Assembly (NCBI GenBank): GCA_947034895.1
Contig: OX344764.1
Coordinates: 15,066,001-15,130,000, forward strand
DNA length: 64,000 nucleotides
Direction of reading: 5' to 3'
From: Rhytidiadelphus loreus
Lineage: Eukaryota > Streptophyta > Bryopsida > Hypnales > Hylocomiaceae
Below the pieces are notes generated by a model. It saw nothing but the letters and a program-made list of their open reading frames with translations, had not been told where the DNA came from and made no database searches. A program made the position numbers and the translations under genes. Of this stretch, positions 48,234-60,480 are shown piece by piece (position 1 is the stretch's first letter; every line of letters begins with the position of its first letter).

Positions 48234-49384
48234 ATAACATAAATAACATAACTAGAAGAACAACTACATAAAAATATCACTTACTCATACCTTGAAATGA
48301 AAGTTGGCTACATTGGGAGCGCCACAGTCTTCCCAACAAGGCCCATAAAAAGAAAATCCTTGAAATAAATACTAGCTATACATTTTATATTTTTGTACTG
48401 CGTTTATAATTCTAGCCCCCCCCCAAAATTGAACAAGTTTTGAAGTTTCAGCCCACAGAATGTTTTGGGACTTGTCAACTTTAACTCCTTGAGGACTTGG
48501 GTGATTTTCTAAGAGAAATCATCAAAAACTACTATCCTTTTAGTGCATTATAAAAATTGAAAATTATAACTCTCATTTTTTGAACTTCAACCATTTAAAA
48601 GTGTAGTAGGCTACTATGACAATGTGTTAAAAAAGTTTCAGCCCATTTGACCTTGTGGATTGGAAGATTATAATGTTTGAAGTGGAGTTTATTATTTTAT
48701 CCATTCCTGCAAAAACAAGGTCACATAAACTTTTAGCCTTCATGCATGCAATACAATTTTCACCCTTGATGAATTTGAGACTCTCTACCATTGAGTTCTA
48801 AAATTTTATTAGGCACACTCGTGCATAATTTCAAAAGCAAATATGAAATCTAGCTTACTCTAAATGATCCTACAATGCAAGGAGGTTAAGTGAACTAGCA
48901 ATACATTGGTCAATTTTTTTTTATGATTTCTTGTATAAGGAAGAAATTTTTTGTTTGAAATCTAAACAGAGACAAACATTTGTAATACAATGAGAGAAAA
49001 ATTTCAAGAACTTTGACTTCACAAATTGCAAGATAATAGGACTTACAAATAGAAGAGAAGTTTTTTTTTTCATAAAATCACCTTGACATTGGTAACAATG
49101 TTTAAACCTTCTTAGAATGTGATTTGAGAATTATATATATATATTTTTTTTTTCAACAATTTTATACCATATTTTATTAGTAACATACATGCCAAATTTC
49201 AAAAGCCAATGAGGGTTTTAGCAGAAGATGTTCACATTGCCTGAGCTGCCCAAATTATTTCAAGCAATATAACTTTTGATCCAAACACCCAATCAAAAAA
49301 AAATCATATTCCCACTGAGGGGTACATGTTCATACCTTGTGTCAAAATTTCATGAACATCCTACCAAAATTGACTTTGTATACC

Positions 49385-49389
<5 letters not shown>

Positions 49390-49416
<27 letters not shown>
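49390..49416. repeat. Poly(A)27 tract
   Basis: This uninterrupted A run lies at the end of a partial family B copy. It may be the tail of a retroposed sequence, but no LINE or SINE body was seen next to it. Confidence 0.9.
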
Positions 49417-49886
49417 TTTACTTGGCCAAGACTACATTCCTCACCTTTTATTTTTTGTTGGTTTTCAAGTATCCATTGAAAAGACACTTGGCAGAAAGGT
49501 CTGCAATACCCCCAAAAAAACTAAACAGACAGGCCCACCATGAGAAACTCATGGTTATCTTACATCCACTACTGCAAGTACATCAATTGTGAAATCACAA
49601 ACAATCAGGATGGTGAATTTATATGCAATGAAAATGCGAATATTGGCAAACAAGCAACTAGCATATCTACCTACAGGCAACTTTGGAATCGAAATATGCA
49701 CTAATACTCAACCAGGCCTGAAGTTTATATAATCTCACACCAGGCCATATAATAAAAAAGATGGCTGGTAATAGATGTAACTTTAAATCTTTGCATCTTT
49801 CCTGCATCGTTCAAATTACACTCCCGAATCAAAAAAATGGTCACTGTAATTTTATACGCCTAGCTAGGGTCTCAGATATGATACGA

Positions 49887-52800
49887 TTAAACAGAAATTT
49901 TGAACATATGGTGACCAGACCCTGAACTGACCGATGACACTGAATAATCTCCTGAATCCGATTCACGCCTACACGCATCAGCAAGCGTCTTGACAAACGA
50001 ACCGACCTCGTTCACATTCTCCACGGAATATCGAGCAGCTGAGCGCTTCCGTCCGACAGCACAAGAGACATAGGTATCTGACGACACATTCACCAAGTCG
50101 TCCATCGTGTTTCTTTCAGAGTACTTGCGGTCTTTGAAGCTGTTGGACTTAGAATGAGAAGCACTTAAATGCGTACCATTACGATCCGGTGAAATTAGAG
50201 GGTACGTCTTGGTTCGGAGCACTCCCAGTTTATTGCTCTTGGCCAAGATGCGATCGCAAGATTTTGCAGACAATCGTCGATCTAAACCCCTTTCCATCTT
50301 TCCATTGTTGCAAGGATGATCCCTGTCAAATGAGAGCTCTGGATCGAAATAAGCATACACATCCTCATCCTGCAAAAATTAGCAATCGTCAAACCATTAG
50401 CAGACATCTAAACAATTCCTGTAAATCAAAGATCGAAGGTGGCTTCCACAAAACAAACGTAATTCTGTACAGACCAATCCTAGATGATACAGAAGTGTAG
50501 ACAAACATCAGTATTTACATAATCTTTGAAACAATGCAATGGTTGTCCCGTGCCGGTACCTTGCTCAAAAAATGACCCAAGCACATGACAAAGTCAAACT
50601 GAAGCTCCGGATCCTTTCTGTGTATGATCTCAAATACAATGCGATCGATCGCAGCACCCTGAAAAAACCGAATTATAAAGCAGATCATTACATGCAGGGA
50701 CATTTGAAGATGGCATTCAACAAATTAGGGAATTCATAATAAAATAATAAGGATTCAAAATTGTTCCCGGAGCTGTAAACTCCAGGGTTAGCCATTCATT
50801 CACAACTGGAGCAAATATACCATACATTACAGCAGCACAAATATTGCATTTATTATTCTGACATCGGGAATATCAAATTGTAAATCCACTGGATGAAAGA
50901 TCTTATAAATGAAAGTCTGAATAACAATGAAGACGATAAAATTACGACTTATCCCTCATTTGGCAGAACTTAGAACTACCAAGACATCGGTGAAAGCTAA
51001 ATAAACTACACAAGCGTGGACATCCAAAGATCCGGTCAAAGAGCATACCTTTGATACACCTATAGGGCGAACCTCCACGGACTTGCTTCCTTGAACAACA
51101 TCCACAGCCGCGTTGGAGATGGGGCCTGTCCATAGATGCTGGAGCATGTTGCGAGCTTGAACTCTCCCGAACTCAACATCTGCAGTCAATTTTAAATGAA
51201 AATTCATTCACTTGTTCTGGTGATACACAGATCCTCAGCGCAAATATACTCACGCGTTGGAACCACGGTTAGGTTTCACTGGAGAACTACTGATGAAGCA
51301 TGAATTAGCGATGAGGTGATCTACAGGACATACTGCTGAAATGTAGAACGTACCAGCATACTTGTAGTTCCAAACCAAAGATGTTTCTCGCTTCTCTACA
51401 TAAGACCGTGGCGTCCTTGCACTGAAATAATCAAATACAAGCTGAAGAACACAAACACCACAAATAACTTAGTGCAAGAAAATGAAATATCTCGTCCTCG
51501 AGGAGAAAAGGTATACGACAAAATCAACGCACATACGACTACCTACTAAACCGAGAATCGTTACTGATAACATCATAAAAAACGATTTGCCATCAAGTCC
51601 TTAAAGCAAGCGTATAACACCTACCAGAACACTCTCTTTCCAATCCATGTTCAAATGCTCCATCATCGGTGTCCATTGACCAAGGGTGTCTCGCAAATAC
51701 ATGCCATTCTCAGCGGCAAGCCAAATGTCATACTTTGGAAAAACCTGCAAACAAAAAGGCAGAAATGTCAGTCCTGTGACATTCAGTTCTGAATAGACAC
51801 CAGAAAAAATAGTCCAGACAAGTCTGTTAGGCTACATTTGTCATGAGAAACACATAAAAACCATACTAACTTAAGATAAAGAATCCTCTACTATCTAAGG
51901 CTGCCAGCTAGTTCAGACAGAAAACCTTGAGTCGCAATTGAAGAGCTGCAACTGTACATTCATATAACTCTCGTGGACCAGCAATAAACTATCAATGAAT
52001 TAAAAGTTCTAATTAGAAAATACTCTAACAGCTACCGTCGAGAGATCATTCAAGCTGCACTGAAAACCCTCATAGTGTATGCCAAAAGAAATCTCGCACT
52101 CAGTAATATGTGCAAGCGATACCAAATCAATCCAAGAGTACTCGAATTAGATAACCATCCAAAAGCTTACTATCTGGCGCTACTCAAAGAAAATGCATGA
52201 AGCAAAGGGAAAACCTCGTCAAGTGCTTCACGAGTGCTCCCACTGAGAATAACAACTTCAGTATTTGGATCAGAACATAGGGTTTCAAGAGACTCCTTAA
52301 TGCCTGGGTGCAAGCCCAACTTAGATTCTCTGATCTGGTCCCGTCGTGGAGCCTCCACTGTTGCAGTAATAGTTGAGTTGAACCCCTGCTTACATTACAA
52401 GTAAGCCGCAAAGTCTTTACATATGTAAACATCTCGTATCAAAGCATCTCTACTGTCGCCTCAAAAATAGTCAAAAGAATCACAGAGTTCTCTCCTGGAC
52501 AGGATCACTTCAATGATGGTCAATCATGCTCATCAGAATTAGAAACGTAACCTGGCAGTTCTCTTCACATGCCATTCTTTATTAGAAACGTAACCTATTA
52601 GAAACACAACACCAAACACACCGAACTCCGACTAACAAGGTGCTCGGCTGAATCACCTTACCACAGTACAGATAGAACTATTAGTGACAGCAAAAACTGG
52701 ATTAACAAAGGATCTGTAAAGCTTACCATAATAAGCAGTCGATTCTTGGATCTCCGAAAATTTTCTCGAGCAGTATCTACTGGCAAATTTGGAGGTATGT

Positions 52801-55800
52801 GCAAGGTTCGAAGCTCAGCTTCCACGATGGTGTCATTAAGTTCACTGAAATCCAGAAATGAATATTTAATTTCTATGTCGAAGTCTTGATAGACTACAAG
52901 AATAAGACTTGGTGCCATTGTGAAATAGCTAATCTCACATGTTCCTCCAATTTGGTAAATATATTCCTAGTGCATCCTCAATGAAAGCAACATTTCTGGA
53001 TAGTGCACACAGAAAACATGCATGGGCACTAGAAAACTGGATTAAGTGTAGTGCCCACATAGGACGCTTCTTGGTACTTACCTGACAAAATTATCAGCCC
53101 AGGTCTGAGCCGTGTGAGCGTTAACATGAGCGAAGTTGTGACGATGCCGCTCCTTTCTCTCTTCGTCCGGCATTTCCAATGCCTCCCCGATGGCCCTGTA
53201 CATCTCCCTTATGTTCCAAGGATTCACAAGTATGGCCCCAGCTCCTAGAGACTGAGCTGCCCCTGCAAACTACACATCATCTGAACTTTAATACCAGTAT
53301 TTAGGACCAGAAATTCAACAGGACACCAATTTCCACTAACCAGCATTCGACTGTACTTATCTCCTATGTACGTGTCTCCTATCGACCACCAATCAAATGT
53401 TTAAATGGCTAGTGGAACAATACGTCATGAAGTGCACAAACTCAATCAAAATATAGAAAAAAGAATTATGTACAGTCCACTAACTGCGGAAAATTAACAT
53501 AGGGCAGCAGACTAACCTCACTTAGTACCAATACACCTTCAGTGTTCTTCGAACTCTGGCAGGCAACATACTCGTAGCTGACAAGGTTCATTCCGTCTCG
53601 CAAGGAAGTCACTAACGCTACATCTGTGTAAAAGTCAATGGAAAAAAACTAATAAAGATCAGTTTCGCATCGTCAGAAAGTCCTCAAGCAGAAAATTTTA
53701 CCTTGTAAAAGCGGTGAGCGTGAGGCAGGAAAAAATCCCCACAGCGTACTCACGCAAACATGAAAATGAAAAACATGAAGCTAAAGTGAACCAAGAAAAT
53801 ACCTGTGCTGGCGTACAAAGCACACAATTCATGGAAGGCCAACGAACGATCCTGTAAACGTATTGTAAAAGTAGTTCAGATACAAGGTTAGAATACTAAA
53901 AACAGCTAAACGAATGAGAAACCCACGACAAAGAGGCGACCTAGGTAGTAGAAAAACTGCACAAACCTACCTCCCAAAATAAGAAATAAGTTCCGAGTTT
54001 GTTCTTCTCTCACTCGACTTATCTTTATAAAACTCCAGAAGGTTTCAAACCACAAGGTACGATTGATGTCCACCAATACAAGAAATATACGAAACTAATC
54101 CCAGTTTCCATCGCAGCAATCCATATCCAGCTAACATGTTGTTGAAAGTCCATGGACACAATATCAAACTACCATATGAAATCGCAGCGCTCAAAATTCA
54201 TAGCTAATTGTACTATGTAAGAATTAACCCAACCCCCTACATAAACAGCGAAAAGACAACTTGAAGGAAACACGGAAGAGACTAAGAAACTTGCCAAGTG
54301 ATGGATGGGCACGAACGTTACTGAACCATAGCGACCATTGATTCGGCCAACTATTTCATGAACCTGACTGGTCAAACGCTGATCTGCACCCGCCACATTC
54401 ATTGACTCAATCTCACGTAGCCTCCACAACATCTAGTCTGATCCCACCTAATCCATGCTGTGAATCGTGCAAAACACAAAGGTACAAAGTAACACGAAAT
54501 GTTTTAAAAAGAAGATAAGATGACGAGAGGATTTAAAGGGGACAACAGTATGTAACCCAAGTCCATGTGGAAAAATGAGGAGCTTACACTCGGGAACATC
54601 TGTTCGAGTTGGCACAGCAATTTGCACAAGCATCACTTTCTCCCGCCATTCAGGATTCTTTTCTAGAAACATCTCAAATGCGAGCAGCTTCTGAGGAATC
54701 CCTTTAATCATGTCAAGGCGATCAACACCCAGCATCACCTGATTCAGGAAAATGCAGACAACATAAGAAAAAGAAGAAAAAAGAAGAAAAAAGATATAAA
54801 CTGTTGCATTATCTTAGAGAAAACAATCTGAGTACACATTGCACTTCACGGTAGAGGTGAAAGACATGCATTGCACAACAATGAAGACTTTCTGCTTCAA
54901 AACGTTGATGGTGCTCGATCTGACCAATGAGACTGACCAAGTGCGGCAAATCAGGCTTCAAGTGCCATATTTCAACGATAGATTGAATCTTCCGCTAAAA
55001 CTGAACAAGGACATTTACCCATAGCAACTAGACAACAAAGCTTCCAGAGTGCAAGTACCCGCCTGGTCCAACGTCCAAAATTTCAAGCAGACACATCAAA
55101 TCTGGGCATTCAAGGTTTTGAAGTGCAAAACTCTCCAACTTGGTAACTAATGTATAAACAAATGCATATAGCTTACAATACTTGTTCTTGAAATGAAATA
55201 TATAAAATACCTTTCTGCCTGCAAAGAAACGCAGCAACTCCTTGACATGCAGCTTGACTTGCTCTGTTTCTAGAGCTTTAATGAACCTATCAGGATCAAT
55301 ACCTATAGGGAACTGTCAAGCAATCAAAACACTTTTCTTAGTCCAGGCAAAAAAGTGGGTGCATGACAATATTATGAAAAGCGTAATCTCAACAATAACT
55401 ATAGCGGAGCAGCAGCATTTAGCGAAACAAAAGAAACAAAAGAAATTCAAAGCTCGGCATCAGCAAGCAGAGTCCCTTCTTGCACATAAGATAGTGGATT
55501 AAAGATCGTACGGCTGCTACGCGAGTGAGCTTTCCCTGGTCCTCTACACCTTCTGGTGTACCCTCCAGACCCAAAATGCGTGTACATGCGCTTACAAAAT
55601 GCCTCGCATAATCATAAGTGTGAAAACTGCATCAAAAGCCGTCATTGATACATTATGAGGCGTTTCGAGTCACTACCAAATGACGTTTAAAATAGATAGG
55701 ACGAGCTTCACAATTGCTAAACCGGTTCAGGAACAATTTGCAATATGTACAACAATAGATCATCAACAAATAAAAGCTATAGCCAGGACTAAATTACATA

Positions 55801-58151
55801 TAAGAAATACATTCCTCATCGCTTACATTGCACCATACATTTCGAATTCATTACATTCTTCTAGAGACAAAGGTCACTTTATAGAGGACACCTACCCAAT
55901 GAGATCAGCTGTAAGCACGGCTTTCAAAAGCTCTGACCGCAGCGGTAAAGTCCGATATATTTCAGAAGAAGGGAATGGTGTGTGCAAGAACCATCCAACT
56001 TTCATGCGGGGGTTTAACTTCTTCAATTCTTCTGGGAGGCACATGAGGTGGTAGTCGTGACACCATACCACATCACCTTCCTAACATCATATACAATAAC
56101 GGTATCAGCAACAAGAGCGTCTCCAGTACTTCCATATTGGATCCAATCACTATTAAGGAAATACTACCACTGTTGAACTCAAACGCTGAACAGGTGATAG
56201 ATGTCACCGTCAGATAAGCTAACCACAAAGATGCCTTGAAGGGCAAACTCCTTGCGGTCAACAAACAAATCCACACTTGATGATCTCTCAACCTCGAGAA
56301 CGTTCAAGACTCGCCCAGGTAAGTTACAAGGCCATTACCCTGATCCCACGAACAATCCTAGTCCTTACATTAACAACAGGTTCGTTCTTGCATTATGTAA
56401 TGCCGGGAACTCCAATCTGGAAAGTAATAATAACTAGCAACCAGAATAGTACGTTCTGGCTAAAAGAATAGACTACAACTCACTTGGTATTGCTCAAAAA
56501 CAACTTTCGCAAACAACTTGTTGGCGTGCTGATAAGCTTTGAACTGCGAATCCAAGCTCCTAGTGGCAGCAAGCCGATCCTCTTGAGGGAGCCCAATATA
56601 GTGGAACAGGGGCCAAAGCACATTGTTGCAATAGCCATTGTAATATTGATCAACAGTGTCATCGTCTAGGAAGACAGGAACGCAACCCTAGAATTACAAA
56701 CGAAGGGCACGTAAGAAATGTGGTATGAAAATGAAATTCGAGATCATCATTCCAAAAACTCTCAGTTCTAACCTACACAAAGCTACACAAGAGAGACAAA
56801 GGCACAGACAAAACCTGTAACATCTCCATTCCAAAAATCAACAACAAACCTTTCAATTTAAGAGCAAAGACACGCAAGGAACTTGCCATTTGATTGTAAA
56901 GTCAAATCTACTCCAACGTACGATAAGTGCACCACAACACTTCCACCAACGTTAATTACGTCTCAGATATTTATGACCAACCTTCGTAGCTAATGCTTCG
57001 GTCAATGAAGCGCGCCCGGTGTCATTCTTTACACTAACACCTGCCCATCCAATCCACCTTGTTTCGAAATTATGCTTCACACCTGCACGACATTGTCCTC
57101 CATTGCTGAACAAGCTGTGTGTAATAAGATTTAACGCCTACAGTGTCCATGTGAATAACGTTTAGAAAATGAACTCATAATGTGTAGAAGGGTACACAAT
57201 GCAAATAGTCAGAGAGAAAATTCCCAACTTCTGGCCACGCAATTAAGGATCATGGAAATCCGCCAAAAAGAGCAAACACAAAGTCTGGAGCTCCAGCTCA
57301 TTACAATTAGATCTACCTACCAGTCGAAAGAATTTTGATACCGCGTCATCACGTATTCGACTGATTAAGTAGAAATGCAAAGCTAGCTTCTATATATATT
57401 TATTACCAATATTTATTTATTTTTAGGCTATTATAAACACATGTTCAATAATCGCTCACGCAATACATGGAGTCTAAATAGAAACAAGAATGTAGACGGA
57501 TAACATTCCTTTGTAAAAATTACGGGATGCAGGAGCCATACCCAACAGTGCACTCACAAGACCCCCAGCACTCAATTGTAAGTCCCATTTGTCCCCATCC
57601 AGTGGAATGGCTGAAACTGGAAGGCGATTGGCAACCACCAACAATCTCTGCGTATTCCGATGGGGTTTCCCAGAGTTTTCATAGCCGTCTGAGTGTGCAC
57701 CTGCTCTGCTACGACTGCTCTGGGGTTCAGGGACCGCCAGTCTTTCCGCTGCTCCATCCCCGCCGCCGCCAACCATCCCCCCATTCTCTCCCAGGGCCTC
57801 ACTTTTCCTGTCAACTTCATCACCGGGAGTGTAACAGCCGTTGCTTCTTAGGTGCTGCTCACGCTCCTGCCGCTCCCTAGCCAGACGCTCTACCCCCCGT
57901 TCTACCCGCGAAGATGCTGCAGATGCAGCTAAGTTCACTTTCGGGGTCGAGAGTTCATGCTGGATCTCATCCGCAGAAACAGAGTTGGTACGGGTTAGAT
58001 TGTTAGCAGAATTGGCGTGCCGATAGTTCAGCTCCCCAGGAGCAGAAATGGAGGATCGGCGTTGGGGGATACTGTTGGGGTCGGAGCTTTCGTCTCCTTC
58101 CCATGATGCTCTCGGTCTCTCGGAGGTCTTTATTGTCAGAGGATACGGCAT
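49887..58151 (-). CDS. TPS1: Class I trehalose-6-phosphate synthase (AtTPS1 type)
   Basis: It makes trehalose-6-phosphate, a sugar-status signal, from UDP-glucose and glucose-6-phosphate in cytosol or nucleus. 18 exons: 58151-57542, 57082-56982, 56687-56484, 56080-55896, 55626-55512, 55312-55211, 54738-54588, 54383-54295, 53851-53803, 53623-53517, 53269-53082, 52844-52727, 52385-52215, 51744-51625, 51441-51354, 51179-51049, 50658-50560, 50369-49887. The phases close to 1036 residues. The ATG at 58151 is the first after an upstream in-frame stop. Residues 1-168 are a Ser-rich extension with [15 protein letters not shown] at 81-95, like the autoinhibitory motif of AtTPS1. The GT20 domain follows from about 169: NRLPVSA 175-181, HDYH 313-316, VDRLDMIKG 444-452, [11 protein letters not shown] 543-553. 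R446, K451, D545 and E553 keep the spacing of the OtsA catalytic set. The phosphatase-like domain (about 667-960) has MGFNST (673-678) where a DxDxT motif would be, so it should be inactive. Many introns and GFNST indicate class I. Intron 8 is GC-AG. Confidence 0.95.
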
Positions 58152-60480
58152 ACGCCCTTCCGTCTCCGCCAATAGTATGTCCCTTACGAACCTCACTATC
58201 CCTCTAACTCTCACTTCCTACCCTCGCTTTAGTTTAACAAAGACTCTAGAGCAGATGATACGAATTTACAGAGAAATGAAGTATGAAGCTTCAATTCGTC
58301 ACAATGTGGGACTTATCAAGGGAACCTTCACAACTGATTAAGTTGAGAATTCTACTCGGAGCGTCAGTCACTTCGGCGATTACTTCAGGAATGAGTCAAT
58401 CCCTTACAACCTTTGAGTTTCAAATAGCTCTAATGACACAAAATTACTGGAGAGACCATGCTGTGTAAGTCTCCTACATTTCAGCCTACCAAAACATCTG
58501 AACTGAAGCACCCGGCCACGAAATTCATAACATGATGAACTCACCATTCAAGAAAATCTAGATAATAGGGCCTCGGTCCCGCTTTCACAGTGAATTGAGG
58601 TCTCCAGAGTAGACCAACGATCTTAGAACGTGCGGATTCCTTCACAGAAAGCACAAGCTCGCCTTTGCTTCGCATACCGGATTTCAATAGAAGGAATATT
58701 CCACGTGAGAGGTTCTCAAGTTCGACGACCCGTCCAGATTAACCATGCCTCCATAAGTCCAGCGCGAGATCCCAGCCTACTGACAACTATCGCTCAAAAC
58801 GAGATTAGAGTTGAGGTGGCCATCTCACTTGACCAGATTGGCTGGCTACTCCATGGCAACTAACATCCGAGCGAAAGCAAGGGCGGGGTGCGCACGCAAA
58901 GCCAGAAATTCATCACAATGCAAAAATGTGAAACTACAGCACAGCTATCCCTGGGAAAGATGTTCACAAAGACACGAGGGAGCTTCCGAACTTCTAAATG
59001 CAAGATCGCGAACTCGGACTCCAGTCACTCACAGAGGGTGAGAGGAGCTAAAGAGGTACAGTGAAAACGAAGAGGATGAACTGTTCAAAGCATGAGACAA
59101 CAGCGAATCACGATGCAGAAATAACGAGGAAGCTAACACAGAAAGAAACGAAAGTTTAGCAGGACCGTGAATGCACCAATGTCTGCACCCGCACACAGCG
59201 ACCCGCTCCAAAGTAACTACAGTCTAGATAGCACATGGCTTCCACCTACAAGTTCCACCTGACGGGAAGAATGACAAAAGATGACAAACTCAACACAGCA
59301 CGATGAGGTCCACAACAAGAACGTCTGGATGAACGGACAAAACTAAGTTTGCTCTCGCTCGCTCTTCCCTTCACACAACTCACTCACGCTCTTTTCACCA
59401 CAACCCTAGGAACTGGCCGTGATCTCAACACACCGCCTCAGCAGTGAGAGAGGGAAGAAAGTGTAAAGCAACAAGGCCTACGGATTAGCGAACGAGAATC
59501 GTCGATGGAAGATGCTCTCCACTAAAGCAACTTCTCATCACTGCTGTAGGCTGATGAGCATGCTCACGACCACCATCTCTTCCTCAACAGAAAAAATAGT
59601 GATCCTCACCCCGGCTGGACCAGCCAGCTTATCATCACGCCCTCCGTCCGACCTCGTCTTGAACCTCCCTCCACTCACAGTTACATAAAATTCACAACAC
59701 CGATAATTGAATTCCCCGATATTTGTCTTTAAAAAAAACAGAAAAGAACTACTCACAGTACAGACCTCCTCCGGGACCTGCAAAAAGCAGAAAAAGCGCC
59801 CTCGACAATTTCCTCGTCACTCGCATCATCGTCATCTCCCCCCCGTCACTCTCCCCCCCCCCCCCCCCCCCCCGTCAGTCAGTCACACGACGACAATGAC
59901 CTTTTCCAGCATTCCAAGAAAACAAACGCCCGCAGAATAAAATGATTATGCAGTAGCAACAGTCCACGTGAAAAAAGAAGCCCTAAATGAAACCGAATAT
60001 GGAAAACTCCGTGAAAAAATCCCGACCATGGCAAAATCCGTCTGCATCATCAAACGGACTGGAAGCGCGGATATCAGACGGAGGCCAGCCAGCCAGGCAA
60101 GAAGGGATGAGGAAGGCTCGCAGCCTCACGATCCCGATGCTACTTACAAGCACCAAAAGTTAAGCCATACATACCACAATTACAATCAATTACAGCACCA
60201 GAAAAGACATGAAGCAGCAGACTAGGCAGCTGCTGCAGCTCCACCACCGAAGTGTGTGCCAGGCTGCCCTTGACACCATATCCACGCAGCATCACCACCA
60301 CTCACTCCACCACAACTCACCTCCTACAGTCCTACAGCAAGCAGTCACATTGTTAAGGCAGGCGCCGGTTTTAGTAGGCAACCAGGCGACCCGCGACCTC
60401 CGCGCTTACCGAATTCAAAAGCTCACATACTGCAGCCATCCTCATCGGTGTGGCATCGGTGTGGCCAGTTAGTTAGTGTG
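58152..60480 (-). promoter_or_regulatory. 5' UTR and promoter region of the synthase gene
   Basis: GC content is higher than in the flanking intergenic DNA, with no conserved coding frame. A stop lies in frame just upstream of the ATG. On the sense strand a G21 tract (59873-59853) lies about 1.7 kb upstream of the ATG. CT- and GA-rich stretches occur near 59340-59420. UTR introns are likely, as in other class I synthase genes, but I could not fix their borders or a TATA box. Confidence 0.45.
59853..59873. repeat. Poly(C)21 tract upstream of the synthase gene
   Basis: This uninterrupted C run (G on the gene's sense strand) is preceded by CTCCCCCCCGTCACTCTC. It could form a G-quadruplex-like structure. 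The exact length is prone to sequencing error. Confidence 0.9.

Larger units (their letters stand above)
47340..49886. other. Intergenic region downstream of the synthase gene
   Basis: 47.4-48.25 kb has near-balanced base composition and two exon-like frames (separate entry). 48.48-48.70 kb and 49.195-49.39 kb are diverged parts of families D and B. A poly(A) tract lies at 49390-49416. 49.5-49.9 kb probably includes the 3' UTR of the synthase gene. Confidence 0.45.

Noticed and set aside
53250..53270. Acceptor CTGCAG|GGG for synthase exon 11
   Set aside because: It would drop FA from the conserved SEFAGAAQS sequence and break the phase. The acceptor TGTAG|TTT at 53270/53269 restores both.
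57527..57880. 117-codon plus-strand frame
   Set aside because: It is antisense to synthase exon 1 and has no recognisable domain.
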